Shown here piece by piece: positions 1 to 54,500 of a DNA stretch of 64,000 bases. The stretch spans positions 250,001 to 314,000 of the forward strand of contig JAQGDQ010000176.1 in the NCBI GenBank assembly GCA_030141605.1. The letters run 5' to 3'. Origin of the DNA: Tubiluchus corallicola (Eukaryota; Priapulida; Priapulimorpha; Priapulimorphida; Tubiluchidae). The position numbers and the translations under genes were made by a program. How positions within the stretch are numbered: the first letter of the stretch is position 1; the number at the start of each line of letters is the position of its first letter. Under the pieces are notes generated by a model. That model was not told the origin of the DNA. It made no database searches and worked only from the letters and a program-made list of their open reading frames with translations.

Positions 1-464
1 TGCTGTCAAAATATTTATCGGTATAATTATTTGTTACTCAGAGGTTTGTTGTTCATTTTCGTAACACAAAAGCAGGTAATTTACAATTCTATTATACTGT
101 ATATACTACTTATACTCTACTATACTGTATTGGCTTTCGTTGCAAGTAGCATTTCTACCCAGTAAGTGAATTTTTATGGAACATAGGCTCTAATTTGTAG
201 TTATTGACAAAAAATATTTTCTGCACTAGACCGACCAAATTTAAGCGCTTTGTTTTTTATTTCAGTGCTAGAATTTCTGATAGCTGCAACATATTAACAA
301 ATTTGTGCTACAGCGACATAAATCATGCAATGTTTTCTGTAAGCGACTTTCAGGCAAGAAATTTTAAGTCACTCTACACTTATATTTTTTCAAATTACGT
401 GTAATGTAAAAAATAATAGTATTGATTTGATTATTCAAATGTAACCTGTGTGCAATTCACTTAT

Positions 465-885
465 AGTTACTTCGTTCATTAATTTTGAACAAGTAATTTT
501 GTGAGTTGTCACTAAGAATTACGAGCATTGATAGTTTGGATGATAAGCAGCCTAAGTCTCAATGACTTAAACAATCCATTAATTCAGTAAAAGTTATCTC
601 ATTCGTTAATTTCACACTAAGTCGATAAGAATTACCAGCACTGATGTTTGGCATGATAAGTGGCTTAAACTTTAGTCTCTAATGGTTCACTAATGTTCCT
701 TTGTTACTTTCGTAGTATATCATTAAGAATTACGAGAACCGATAGTTGGCGTGATAAGCAGACTAATCCTCTAGGTGCTAAACACTAATTCAGTTTTAGT
801 TGCTTCATTCGTTAATTTCAACAATAATGGGCTTTGACAGTTGGGATGATAAGCAGCCCAATCCTCAAGGTGCTAAACGTTTATT
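465..885 (+). repeat. Degenerate tandem repeat, about four copies of 100-115 bp
   Basis: A block containing AAGAATTACGAGCA(C/T)TGAT, then a TGATAAGCAG core, then CATTCGTTAATTTCA recurs around 512, 625, 722 and 825. The copies have diverged by substitutions and small indels. The 122-codon open frame at 800-1168 begins inside the last copy, so I do not treat that frame as a gene. Confidence 0.6.
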
Positions 886-1463
886 AAGAATTAAAAGATC
901 AATCGTACTGAAGAGAAGAATAATTAATAACATTGCGTGCTGGTCCAGTGCTCTGCCATATCATCGACACGGTAGACTAAGTTGTTTTTCTTTATTGATT
1001 ACTGAAACAGTCTGCCTCCTGCCGACTCGAGTAAACTCATCTTGGCAAGCGGAAATTTCATTTACCGCGGCTAACACGGACAGAATAAGTAAAGAAAACA
1101 AAAGCTCAGCAGCTTCAGGAAGACAGACTGGACTAGGTGAGGTTGTGAAAGTCGGCACGAGTCAATAATCATAATAACTGCTTGTTGTTTTTCTACTCCT
1201 TCGAGCGGTGGAATATCACAATTGCTCGTACGGATGAGCAGCTGATATCGAGCTGCTACTGTTTGTTATGATTTGGCTTTCTGGCTTCTCGTTTGTTTAT
1301 GGAGTAAAGAAATGTATGCTCAAAATCAAAATCAGTGGCTTTTAACAGGCAGTGTAAAGCCTTGCCTTTATAGTTTGCGAATGTTGTCGTAATTCTTACA
1401 TTAGGACACAGAAAACACAGCCCTATTAAAGCAAAGTGAAAATATGAATGGGAGAGATTTCTG

Positions 1464-1464
<1 letters not shown>

Positions 1465-1549
<85 letters not shown>

Positions 1550-1625
1550 GCGTGCGTGAGTGCATGCGTGTGTGTGTGTGTTCGTGCGTGTGTGTGTGTG
1601 CGGGTGTATGTGCGGGTGCATGGGT
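1465..1625 (+). repeat. (TG)n microsatellite
   Basis: TG dinucleotides are uninterrupted from 1465 to 1544. A degenerate GTGCGTG-type tail follows to about 1625. Several open frames over it are Val-Cys or Thr-His runs produced by the repeat. It lies about 0.8 kb upstream of the SOL-1-like start codon. Confidence 0.97.
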
Positions 1626-2292
1626 GAGTGGGGGCCGGCGGGTGTAACAAGAAAAATGTACGATTGAACACTTTCATGTAAATATAACCTTAAATCGTCT
1701 TTATCTTGTGTAGTTCTGGGATTTCCAATAGCTGTAGTCATCAATCAAGATCTCTGATTGCATTAAGCGATGGTGTTAGCTGCTAACAAGCGTTCGGCTC
1801 GCGACCGAGTGATGTGTCAACACCAAGTGCACTGTCTTCATTAATATACGATATTATTCCAGCAGCTCGACATTTTCTATAGATATTGGCAGTTCGTGTT
1901 GGATTGGAAGTTAACACTATTCACTGGCTTGCGTACCGTGTAGGCAGTAATTGGCTTAACGAAGCCTCAAAGTTGGCTATATAGCAATGTGGACATTGAC
2001 ACGAGCCAGCGTCTCTACCTGTCCTAGATATTAATTCATTTATTTGTATCAACAGCTGTTGTGTGTCGAATGACGAGCTAATTATGACTGGTTTGACTGT
2101 GCTAATATCATTGTAAGAAAACATAATAACTGCCCGGCTTTAGTGTGAAATAACGTCTTCTTTACATGAAGAAATAATGGTGAACAGGACTAGGTGAGAA
2201 CCAGAACTTACTTTGGCCACACTCTTTGACGTCAGTACACTTGCCTTTAGAGAATGAGGAGTAGAAGCGACGTCTTCATAGATGTTAGCTGT

Positions 2293-43354
<41,062 letters not shown>

Positions 43355-43997
43355 GTAGGTTGCAGTTCCCTCTAGTTTGTCTGGTCCTAGCTCCTGAACT
43401 AAACTGATTTATCTCAGGTCATACTTCCCTTCCAACTTAATGTGACTACAGTATAGTTCATATTTATCAATGAACGCAAGAGCTATTGTTGTTATCACCC
43501 AACTATTGTATGTTTAGACGTACTTGAAACTTAACGTATAACTTTTTAATACAAAACGTATTCAAAAATGACTGCTCTATATATGGATCTGTTCAAGAGT
43601 TTAAAAAATACATCAAAATATTCAAGTTTTTCTGTCCATTAGTGATAATTTATAATCAATAGATGATGCTTCATAGTTAATAATGATTTAATTATACCAT
43701 GCTAAAGTGTAACAACATTTACTATAGGTCCATTTCATAACTTCAAAAGTATACAGTTTTGCATGATTCGTCAGTGAGCTGGCTTTAAGAAAAAACAGAG
43801 GGCAAACGTTGTGGGTGGTAGCAGTCATCGGTTAGAATTCCAATGAAGTAATTACTGATTTTAATTTTAATAGACACTTGTTGGAAAGTGTCGCACGATA
43901 TTTTTAATCCTTGTTATTGTGTTTGGATTTGGGCACTGGGTATTTGTCAAAATGGAAAATTACCCTTATATTAATGTTACGTTTTACTTGTTTTTAG

Positions 43998-44065
43998 GTT
44001 TTAGCACGTGCCTCCATTTAGCAATTTACCTCCGAATTACTACTTTATGGTTGGGGAATTTGTGA
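43998..44065 (+). CDS. Weak candidate last exon of the SOL-1-like gene
   Basis: The acceptor tacttgtttttag is good. From it, phase 1 reading gives 22 residues, partly hydrophobic (CLHLAIYLRITTLWLGNL), then TGA at 44063-44065. With exons 1-8 this makes 394 residues. It would be an unusual terminus, and no polyadenylation signal was pinned to it. A later exon beyond this window is equally possible. Confidence 0.2.
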
Positions 44066-45951
44066 TAGACGTTTATTCTAATGGTTAACGCAAAAGATCA
44101 CCCCTTACGCCTATGCGATTGACAATTCAGCTGTGCTTTACCATTTAGCCTGCATGCATGGGTGAAACGTCTTGCTCTCTGTGTTATTCGCTGTCATATC
44201 TATATTAAGTTTTAACTATAATCGATTTTTCAAATTTATTGTTGTTGTAATGTATTTTTACTCCAGTCGTCTGGCTGCTTGTAATAAGTCGTGAGTAAGA
44301 TCATGTTATCAAGTTCATGTGTAATATATCCGGAGTGCATAGAATGACGGAGACTGAAAAGTTGAGTGCTGTTCTTGGTAGCTATGCATTTTTTGTTAGT
44401 GATGGGTCGATGGAACTCTACTAGTTTGGCAAGTATCAAATATTAAGAAAAGAATATAGAAAATCACAACAATGAAATAGCTTATCTTTCATTAATCAGT
44501 AGGCCTAATAACACCTATTCGTGTTTCTGTCACTTCGACGAATATTCTAAGCCAAAGCCAGTACGCCTACTATTTGGCAGTACAATAATTTTTATTGGTG
44601 TCATTTTCACCCCCACAGTGACTTAAATAGTTGTTACTTGATAACAGCACTTTTAGAGTTTTCATTTCTATGAAAAATTGTTGTTATTTTCAGTTTAGTA
44701 AACACCAACTTTACTTAATTCTAACAAATTATTAAACTTTCACTTTGTATAAGCCAAGCAGATCAGGGGCGAAATAATGTTATTGTCGTCATACTAGTAG
44801 CTGAGCTCAAATATTTATATGATGTAAATATCGTTTTACTTTGGCGAAGACGTGCGTCTTTGTTATTTGTAAAATAATGTTGCTTGTTTATGTAGATTTG
44901 CTCCTATATTATAGGCCACTTACGTGGGTGTTTAACATTTTTATATTGTTGGTTAGTTGAATGAAAGTAATCGAGAGGCAAGACTTAAGACATTGTAAAT
45001 AACAATAGGTACTTGCAGTGCACTACTTTTTAAGATTTTTATTCTTTTAATTAAGTGTGATTACAATATTAAACGTTCTGAAAAGTATTCTTTAAAAACC
45101 AATTTTAAGAGTTCGTACGTTCATAATGTTATTCTACTCAAAAGTAGTAGCACGTAGTTACAAATTACTGATAGATTATTAGGTCTACGCCACTTGAAGC
45201 TTGCCTTATTTCACAGCTTGTTCAAATTGTTATACAAGCTAACCAAAATCCTAAAGAAAAATAAAACTGCTAAATATTATAGAATAATATTATTATTCTA
45301 CAAGTATAATTTATGACAGTTTTTGACAAAATGCACGTAAGTTTAATTTAAAGAATTATAGTCGATTTGTTCAAGTATTTTTTAAGTTATTTTATTATAA
45401 ATGTGCAATGTGCAGTTTGTAGAGCGCTAGAACCTGGTGAAATAGAATAAAAAACGTAAAAATGCATTTCTTAATTATGCTACTGATCATCAGTTTAACC
45501 TGGTAGAGATTTTTGCTTGATATTGTACTTTTGTTTAATAAATTTCAAAGCGTATTGTTAAAAGCAGTTGTATCGTTTTTCTTTGAGGGCGAACGCATAT
45601 TCTTTTGTTGTGTCTAACCTTTTGGCCTGTTATCTCAGTGTTTATGTAAAGCAGAAGCAAATGTCAAGATCTCAAGACGAACCTCAATCTCGTCGAGTTA
45701 ACATAAGTTATTCTAAACTTTATTGTGACCTTAAACTTTTGCTACCCATTGCACCAACATTATGCCCACGCCAGACAAATTTCACTACGAGCTTAACCTT
45801 TTCTTTGACCTTGACCGTTATTTGCTTACTCATATGAAAGGCAAACGTCAAGACAAATAGCTTCAACAGATTTACCGCACTCTCCAAGCGTCCTCTGACT
45901 TACATTGCTGTGTTCATCTCACAGTCAAATACACGCACGTGCACGCGTGTG

Positions 45952-46063
45952 CACACAAACACACACACACACAAACAAACAAACACACACACAAACAAAC
46001 AAACACACACACACACAAACAAACAAACAAACACACACACACAAACAAACAAACACACACACA

Positions 46064-46118
<55 letters not shown>

Positions 46119-46128
46119 CACACACACA
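45952..46128 (+). repeat. (CA)n/(CAAA)n microsatellite
   Basis: CA dinucleotides interspersed with AAACAAAC blocks over about 175 bp. All six frames across it stay open as Thr-His or Val-Cys runs, which are artefacts. Confidence 0.97.
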
Positions 46129-46179
46129 AGGGAAGTATGTTATTTAATTAATTAAAGTAAAAAACCTTGCTAACTATAT

Positions 46180-47153
46180 CAGCTGGCCCAAAAAAGCGCC
46201 AAAGTTTTGATTATGATAGTGCAAGAAGAAAATAACGGAATTGCTTGAAATTTTTCAGACTGATGTTGTAGATTCTTGCGTATAAACACCAAAAAGTTTA
46301 GACAATATCCTTAAATTTTGCCAATGGTACAAAAAGTTTTAAAACAACAAATTAAAAAATAAGTGCGAGAAAACCACAGAACAAATCTCGTTCATCACTA
46401 TTATTAAAACTAAAATTGGCAATTGCTCTATGCGTTTACCATTATCAATGCAAACTAGACGAAGACGTTTTTCGACAACTAACAGTGTCCCCCTTCTTCA
46501 AATGGATACTTGATCCCAGCGCTCAACAATTTTTGCCATTAGTTCTTCCGCAACAAACGACTCTGTCCAGTCGTCGTATACTTTCTCTTTAAGGAAATGT
46601 CAGGTACTGTAGTACAAACTATTAAGTCCCATTTTTCTGATAACAAGTTTTCATCAGCGTTTTATATTTCGTGGTGAAGATCATGGTGTAAGTAGGATGA
46701 TTTTATTTCTTTATTGTTTTGCTTGGGTTGTATTAAATGCTTTATATCCCAACTATTTTCAATTGATCATTAGCTGACATTTCCAACTTTTAGATTTTTA
46801 ATATGCAAAAGATTTTCGGCCATAACTTAAAAACTACTAAAACTTTAAGCTTGTGTTTTTCGCAGCCAAAAGCTAATGTACTGTAATATCAGGTTTTAAA
46901 ATTTCAACTTTGTAGGACACTTGATTCTAATATTATTGTAGTCTAAATTTAAGCACATTTTTTTCGCGCCACCTGATAAAAAATTCAGTAAGTTTGTCAT
47001 ATACAAAATTATGTGGTAGGAAAACTGAAATTATGCAAATATAATACTGTTGTTACGTCTTTGTGGTGGTATCATAAAACTCCAGAAGTCCAAGTTCATT
47101 TGGAAATATTTTCTTCATCATATTGCTACTGCATTGTTTTTTGGAACACCCTG
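46180..47153 (-). mobile_element. Decayed mariner-like DNA transposon
   Basis: The left end CAGCTGGCCCAAAAAAGC resembles the reverse-complemented right end CAGGGTGTTCCAAAAAAC, both typical of mariner-family termini. Near the left end, minus strand about 46498-46600 reads HFLKEKVYDDW...EELMAKIVERWDQVS. This looks like the transposase C-terminus, where EKVY is followed by EEL...I...WD. Stops and shifts interrupt it upstream. Confidence 0.45.
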
Positions 47154-48189
47154 TAAAAATGTCTCCTAATTTGTCACAGATTAATCAATCTGTAACACCT
47201 ATCAAAAATGCAGCCCTTTGGAATGTGTGTGCACATGACATATCAGTATGTTTAGTTAACGGCTACCTTCTTACTTTTTTGCTTTGCATAGAAAGATACG
47301 TGTCAATGACCTAATATAACAATGTAACAGTCACCTAATTTTCCTTTTCCGCAATTTTCCTTTTCACTCACGACAGTTCATTTGTCAACTTAAGTATTTC
47401 GTTTCACAAATATTTTCGGTAGTTCAGCGACGTTTTTAAGTTGCAAATACAGTTGTAACTGTATTTAAGAAAGCAAAGGAAGACATACGCCAACACGAGA
47501 GTGCTTTGGTTATCCGTGTTAGAGAAACCAGCCAGTTTCGATTTTAATAGAGGAAAAATTTTATAACCAACAAGAAACATCACTAAAAAGCATATACTCG
47601 AATCTCCCTTAATTGTAACAGATTCGAACTTGATTTTAAACCAAATCAAGGTTTTGCGCCACAGAACATTGTGCTGTCTAAATATATTACTTTAATTTCT
47701 CATTAATGACAGATTACATTTTTTGTTTTTTCTCGATTATTGTTTGCATGGATACTCGTAGTTTTGTTACAATATTTTTATTTTTGTTCCGAATTTCAAA
47801 TCATTCATATATTTCCTGACGATGACTGCTAGCATGCAGAGGACACCTTGAAATTTTCTAATAATTTAACAAAATTTATATTATATTGGTCATTTAATGA
47901 AACAGATATTGTTCTTGTTATAAAGAATTTAAGAACTTCGACATTATTAGTTTTTTCACATAAACGACGAATCCCGTTAGCGTCAATTGACTTTCATTTA
48001 AATAACCACTAGACACATTGATATACCAACCTAAACGCATAATCTAAAGTTAGCTGTTAAACACACCCCATCACCAGCACGTGAACTGAAATGGCTTGAA
48101 CAGGTACTCTTGAATACTGGATTTAAAATGCTGAAAATTAGTTTTTGGGTCATTACAATATTCTTAGAATTAAACAAACAGTCAACATA

Positions 48190-49935
48190 GACAATATTAT
48201 CAGAAACTTTATTTATAACCTATGAAAATTCATGTGCCAATAATTGAATATTACCTCACCGATTATTAACAAATATTAAAGCATAACAAAAAGCAAAGCA
48301 TTTAGCTTAATATTGATTATTCAGCTAATTAGAACAATACATGTAGTACACCTTCCCATTATGATGCTATTACAATAACAATGTATGCAGGCACCACTTT
48401 CATTGCAAAATCATTGAGAATGAGAAGAGTATGATTGGAAACTTAACTGATTCTTACCAAATAATAATGTCACCAAGAAGGAACAGTTTGTTAAAAACCC
48501 ACACTTTCAAACAGTTGTTATACTTATAACTTATTTTTGTTATAATAATTTTCCATCCAGGAAAATATCTAAGCTATTCAAAACCACAAAAGTGCTGAAG
48601 GAAGTCAAAGAACAAATGGAGAAAAGTTGCAACTTGATAATATGGTTTCTCGTTATTATGCAAACAAGTTACAAATAGTATATGACATGCTGCTAATCTA
48701 ATAACAATCTTTAGATGATTTTGAAATAGCTGATAGTTTCATTATAATGTGAATTGCTGCAAATAGGCACTGTATGTAAAATGTCATACGTAATATTTTT
48801 AGTATAGCAAACTTACACAGTACAGCAACTGCACATTATTTGTGCATGAAATAAATATGATTTGCTCAGCTCGACTAGACATTAAATTAAATTAGTAAAC
48901 CTACAAGAGGCCAACAAAAGAAATAAAACATCGCAAATAATGGCATGTACATTGCATCAATAACTATTACTTGCCAAATGATAACTATAATTTCATGAGT
49001 AGGAAAAATTCTTCTGTTGCAAACTTGTGTCTTCATATTTTAGAGTTTACATCTTAAACGATAGTAATGATGACACAAATTGCTAAATCCAGTCTGGATT
49101 CACAATAATGTATTATAAAAGAATGAAATGACAAATAATTAAAAAAGACCATGCATAAATACACCGGTTGATATTAACAACACTTTTGCACCACATATCT
49201 TATCTGTTAAAAAATTAAAAACAAGCAATATTAATAAATAACTGGGGCCCAGCTTTGCTATTAATAAGAAACTTGAAGACTTTGAGGAAGCTTTGAAGAG
49301 CTCATACTTTGACGTTTTAATATGAAAAACTGTTAGAGAAACTACACAAATGATAAGAAAACTATGCCGTTTAAGCTGTTTGGCAGCATGTGCTTTGAAC
49401 TGTGAAATACAACAAAACAATGTTTAAGTGGCTCAGTTTAAAGTAAAAGGAGTAAAAACACGTTTAGGGCCAAACTTTTTCATATTCCAACAGTATAAAA
49501 ATTGAATTTGCGATGGAATACTAATGGCATTTAAAATGGCATCAGCATCCATAATATATGAGACATAACCTACGCTCTCAGGACTATAACACAACAAGGG
49601 CAGCTATAATATTTGCTATTTACAAATTATACAATCATATATATTGTAAAAAGTGCACCATACCTTTTTCTTTTAAACAAACAAAAGATTTAGCAACTAT
49701 ACATGTCATAGAAAATGACAAAGATGCCTTTCCATACCTTAGCAAGGTCTTTAACATATTCTTATTGCGAAAATAGTACCAAATCGATGATAACAATGTA
49801 CTGCAAATTTATATATTAATCATTGGTACTATTAAAGTAATCCTTATTGCTGGTTATTTACTGTCTTTACATCAATATAATCCATTAATCATATCTGCTA
49901 AACCATCCAAATTTTAATAACTTAACAACTCAGTT
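48190..49935 (-). other. Probable 3' UTR of UBE2J1
   Basis: No other gene is visible. On the minus strand an AATAAA (plus-strand TTTATT at 48208-48213) is followed by a T/G-rich stretch. This gives a plausible poly(A) site and a 3' UTR of about 1.7 kb. The end point is inferred. Confidence 0.4.
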
Positions 49936-50376
49936 CTAATACTCATGCACATTATATTGTGGGAGAAGTGTGGCCACTCTCCGAGCAACAAGCACTGCGA
50001 TAGCTAGAGAAAGAATTATCATTATAATTAGTGACTTATGGCCATTATGTTCAGCATTTTCATTGATCAGTCTCTGTGAATTCGTTTGGAAGGTCACGTT
50101 GGAAGGGGACGCAACCACTCGCTGCCTCACATTCGTTGGTGCAATGGTTTCGGTCTGCATAGACGATACTATCGTCCCTGCATCAGTGTTATCTACTTGA
50201 CTTACTTTATTATCTTCCACTGTCTTGATTTCTGCAACTTGAGCACTGGCTGAAAATGTGTGAATCTGATTGTATGGCTGACCTGGATAAATAATGGTTG
50301 AAGCTTGCTTTGAAGACAGCGATGCAGACGTGTTGGGCATCTCTACTTCTTTACTTTTTGCTTTTTCATCTTCTCC
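49936..50376 (-). CDS. UBE2J1: UBE2J1 exon 7 with the tail anchor
   Basis: 146 codons plus stop. A charged start (GEDEKAKSKEVE) leads into a long low-complexity Ser/Thr/Gln cytosolic linker. Then comes the membrane segment SLIIMIILSLAIAVLVA with flanking RR and a tail ending in VHEY. Confidence 0.95.
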   Translation of the reverse strand, partial: GEDEKAKSKEVEMPNTSASLSSKQASTIIYPGQPYNQIHTFSASAQVAEIKTVEDNKVSQVDNTDAGTIVSSMQTETIAPTNVRQRVVASPSNVTFQTNSQRLINENAEHNGHKSLIIMIILSLAIAVLVARRVATLLPQYNVHEY

Positions 50377-51517
50377 CTAAGTCAAGTGGAAAATGTTCAT
50401 TACAAAATTTTGAGAATTTTTTTTTAATTGCAGAATATAAATGATGATACAAAAACTATATTGATGCAAAAACAAGTATTACACATCTAGTTATTTTAAT
50501 ATTCTATTCTACAGTCATATATTGATAGCTGGACTTACGGTTAAAATTAAATTTTAAACACAGATTTCAAAGTTTCAAAGCTTTCTAAGCGATAATTGCC
50601 ATATGATATTTATTTAAATATCTCATTACTTCATTTAATTAACTGACTCAAAATGGTGATGAGTGCAAATTAATAATAATCCCAATTTAAAATTCTAACA
50701 AATTACTTTTGAAAAATATATCACCATTCTTGTTTCAAAGCAAAAGAAGTTTGTAATGCATTACTATATATCGCAGGGTGTAAAAGAAAAATGTGATATT
50801 GCTAATTAAGTGCAAATAAATTATTTTTAATTTTTTATTGCAAAGTATCAAATGAACATTTCCAAAAATTCCAATTAAAAACGATGTGACTAGATGCTTA
50901 GTAAATTTAATTATTTTATTTGAGATTTACCTTAAAGCCAATTTGCAAAGCCAATGCTTTTGCTTCTTCATTAAGTGCTAATGATGCTGGGGTTACTGCA
51001 GGTAATATTTCCTTATTAGGCATAGTGCACACCTGGCATATCCAGTCTTGAGACCTAACAACAGATAATGCCAATGTAAATTATTATGTAACACAGTGTT
51101 TATTCTGGTAATTTGCCATTTGTCACATAAATTTGTTAAATATCTATTACAAATTCAAAGCAGAAAAAACAGTTTAAATACAAATCAATTTTAATCTAAT
51201 ATATACTACGCAATACTTTTCACTATTTAATTCTTATATGACATACAAAACAAGATGAACTCAGAACATATTCCTCAGAAACCATGCCTCTACTAATTAA
51301 CTATACCAAATAGTACATCAATTTTCTAGTGTAAGCAAATACCAAGATAGTAGTCATTCTCAGACATTGTTATTCTAAACTTACTTCTTTGCTAATTTTT
51401 TCCTTTCAGTAGTGGGATAGTCTAGTGAACCAATAGCTCCTGCTCCAGGTGTTGGCATAAAGCCAATAATAGCTAAGAGTGCAGTACGAACTGAAATATA
51501 AAAAACAAGCAAAAATC

Positions 51518-51563
<46 letters not shown>

Positions 51564-54500
51564 ATTTCTTATTACATTATTTTGGTGCTTAAACGGTGGC
51601 TGAATGCAACAATCAATAAATTTACTATAAATTAGCACCCATATTCGTAATTTTTCTTTAATTTTTGCACAGTGTACCTAAAATGCTCGCATCCAAACAT
51701 CTGAATCATTGCCTTCATGATATAAAACAAATTAAACAAATCTACAAAGTAGGTCTTCAAAAATATAAACACTAATTAAATTTAGAAGTGATTAAAAGTA
51801 TCATAAATATCACACTGACAAACCAGACAATGCCTAGTGCATCTGATCCTCTTAACAGTGCACATTTTTCGACAATTACATATGTTTTAAACAATTTTTC
51901 CCACCAGAATAAGCAAGCACAAATGTAGGAACTGATTTGCCTCTTGCTTTAATAGTAAAAGTACCCATTTTATCAATTACCTAGCATTTTAATTTAAAAA
52001 TGTAACTATAAGCAATATCAGCATGCTTAGTTGAGTATGTTATCATAGCTAATTGCAATATTACGATTTGATTTGAGTGATCTTCATTTGAGAATTTCAT
52101 AAGAACACTACAAATCAATGTTGTGACAAATGAACTACAATATACATGTGCCTAATCATTATACTTACTAGACCAGGATGGTCGCCATGATTCTGGATGA
52201 TGTCCTGAGATGCTCAGACAAATTTTCCGAAAAACTTCAAATCTGCCATTTGGCTGCAATCAATAAAAATTAAATATTTGCAAACGCAAGAGTCTCAGTC
52301 ATTTATTGAGATCTGTAACAGCCTGAAAACCACATTTTCAATGACAATTTTAATATTGTGAACTGTAATTTAAAAACTGAATGGAAGATACAGATTTTGC
52401 ACATTTGCAGTGGAAAGGAAACCAGTTGCAGAGGAGTCGTCATTTAAATTTTCTGATTTTTGGAACATAAGACTCAAGTAGTTATTGTTATCACTGGAAG
52501 CCAGTATACAAAAGTCTAGTAAACAAGAGAACACACTTTAATCCACTACTACTTGTAATAACTACTCTTTAAAAGATATAAGAGCAACCATTAATCATGC
52601 ACAAATTCTTAAAGTCAGAGATTTCGACACTCAGAAGTCTCGTACCAGAGTATTAAGTCAGCAAAGCCCAAATAGTAAAAAGAAACTTACAGTTAATAGC
52701 ATGATACTTGGCGGCTTCATCGGATAATCTGGTGGAAGAATAATTCTTCCATGGTAAACACCTCCACCAAACTCTGTATCTGGTGGTCCTCGCACTGTGA
52801 AATGCCACTCAAACAAATTATCCTGGCAGAGAAGAAATAATTAATTGAGAGAGAAATATCAAAATTTTTACTAAATATTTTTAACCTTTACTAATTTTAT
52901 GCATCAGAAAATTAATATCTTGAGGAGTAAAAACTGAGCACTGCTTTTAAAACAATTATGCCATATTATTTTATTCAAATGCTAATAATTGTCTCAATAC
53001 ACAGTAGCTGGCAGTATTATTACTGTATACTTTTTAGTGTACCTGATACTATATCATATATTTTGCAGTTAACATATACGTCAGAGTTCTAGCAAAAACT
53101 ACAAACAAACAAGTATGTTGATAAAGGCAGAGCTTAAAAGCTTTACAAGCCTTAATTGGAGCATTATAATGACTTATGTAAGTTATCCTTGAATGATTAC
53201 TTATGATCGCATGTTTCTACAAATACACTGTAACATGTACTTCTACATATGCCTACACATGGGTAGCAGTTGATATCACAGTAACAGCTGTCACATTCTC
53301 ATGCTGGTAACAGTATACAATACATTGCAGGGTATTACCACCTGCTTATGAACTATAGGCAAATCTTTGCCAATTGGACATCGTTAAGTTCTTAACAACA
53401 TTAAACTGGTGTACAATCGTAAATAATTCAACTTTCTACAGGAGCTTATTGATAAAAGTTGTCAACAATAGAACAGAAAACTCTTCCTATTGCTTAATAG
53501 GCAAGCTTATATAAATCTATTCAGCAAACTAAACAGTGCCAACAATGGTTGAGCAGTAGAATACAAGGGCACTGAGGAAGACCTGTGCAACAAGCAAAAC
53601 AGCTAGAAACAAGTTTGTCATTTTTACAGAGTCTATACACCTTCAATACTAAGTCATAAATAATTTATTTATACAAACAAACCTCCAAAGGCTGAGCAAA
53701 ATATTGTTCTGTTGGTTCTCTAAGCTCCTGGGCCTCTTTCATCAGCCTTTTTACAGCTGAAACACCACAAATCATTCCATTTAATCAGTGATAACAGATA
53801 TTTAGCAATGAAATTAAAAAGGTAGTCACATAAGACACCTATGATAGGGTTGCCATCACTTCTGAAATTCAGCCATACATCTGTAGTTCAGCCAAATTTT
53901 TAAGAAATTCTATGATCTCCTGTTTTCGACTATCAGACTGAAATTTAAGTGGTTAAATGGAAATACATCTTGCATACTCTTAAACCGTTGCATAAAGCTA
54001 AGCTAAAACAGCTGAGTCTTTGTTACATAAAACACTGACCTCATTAAATTAAGTTTAAATGGTAACATGACTTCATCACTTAACATTGTCTACATTTTTC
54101 GCCAACTTATGCTGCAGCTGCAATGCAAATATCCGTCTGGTTTAGCTTTAATTCACTAACATAAACCATCTTATCTTATCTCCATAAATGTCAAAAACGT
54201 AAAAACTGTAGTGGGATTGAGAAGGAACTTCAAAAATTGATGTACACTGTTTACACTTTTGCAAATTTTAGGGTTTCAAAGCTTTTTAGAGTCTAAAATC
54301 AAGAACTTTGTTCTACTTTGTGGTTTAAATTTCTTGATTTTTGTTTCTAAAGAAGGCCTCATAAAATGTCTAAAATATAGGAAAAGCGTTGGTTTTCGGG
54401 GCTCAATCCCAGACCCTGACCAGGTCCGACCCCGTAGCTGGCTCTCAGCTCCTGATTTCAGTTTGTGACCAGGTGGCAAACCTACATATGATGCAGCTTG

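Larger units (their letters stand above)
1..2292. other. Region upstream of the SOL-1-like gene
   Basis: No convincing exon is visible here. The stretch holds a degenerate tandem repeat (about 465-885) and a long TG microsatellite (1465-1544, degenerate to about 1625). The promoter and 5' UTR of the gene starting at 2293 presumably lie in the last few hundred bases. I see no TATA box or CpG-rich core that would fix the transcription start. Confidence 0.6.
44066..48180. other. Region between the SOL-1-like exons and UBE2J1
   Basis: No exon was recognised. It holds a CA/CAAA microsatellite (45952-46128) and a decayed mariner-like element (46180-47153). The rest is AT-rich single-copy-looking sequence. 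Further exons of the plus-strand gene could hide here as microexons. Confidence 0.55.

Noticed and set aside
800-1168. 122-codon plus-strand frame
   Set aside because: Begins inside a degenerate tandem repeat, has no recognisable domain and is mirrored by an open minus-strand frame.
1256-1744. 162-codon minus-strand frame
   Set aside because: Its core is a His-Thr run read from the TG microsatellite; no family and no splice support.
45568-45837. 89-codon plus-strand frame considered as a further SOL-1-like exon
   Set aside because: An acceptor-like cag is present, but the required phase runs into a stop and no donor fits.
45900-46155. Six overlapping Thr-His or Val-Cys frames
   Set aside because: All arise from the CA/CAAA microsatellite.
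54259-54480. Overlapping frames on both strands in a UBE2J1 intron
   Set aside because: Strand-mirrored, no splice sites or family; probably a repeat fragment.
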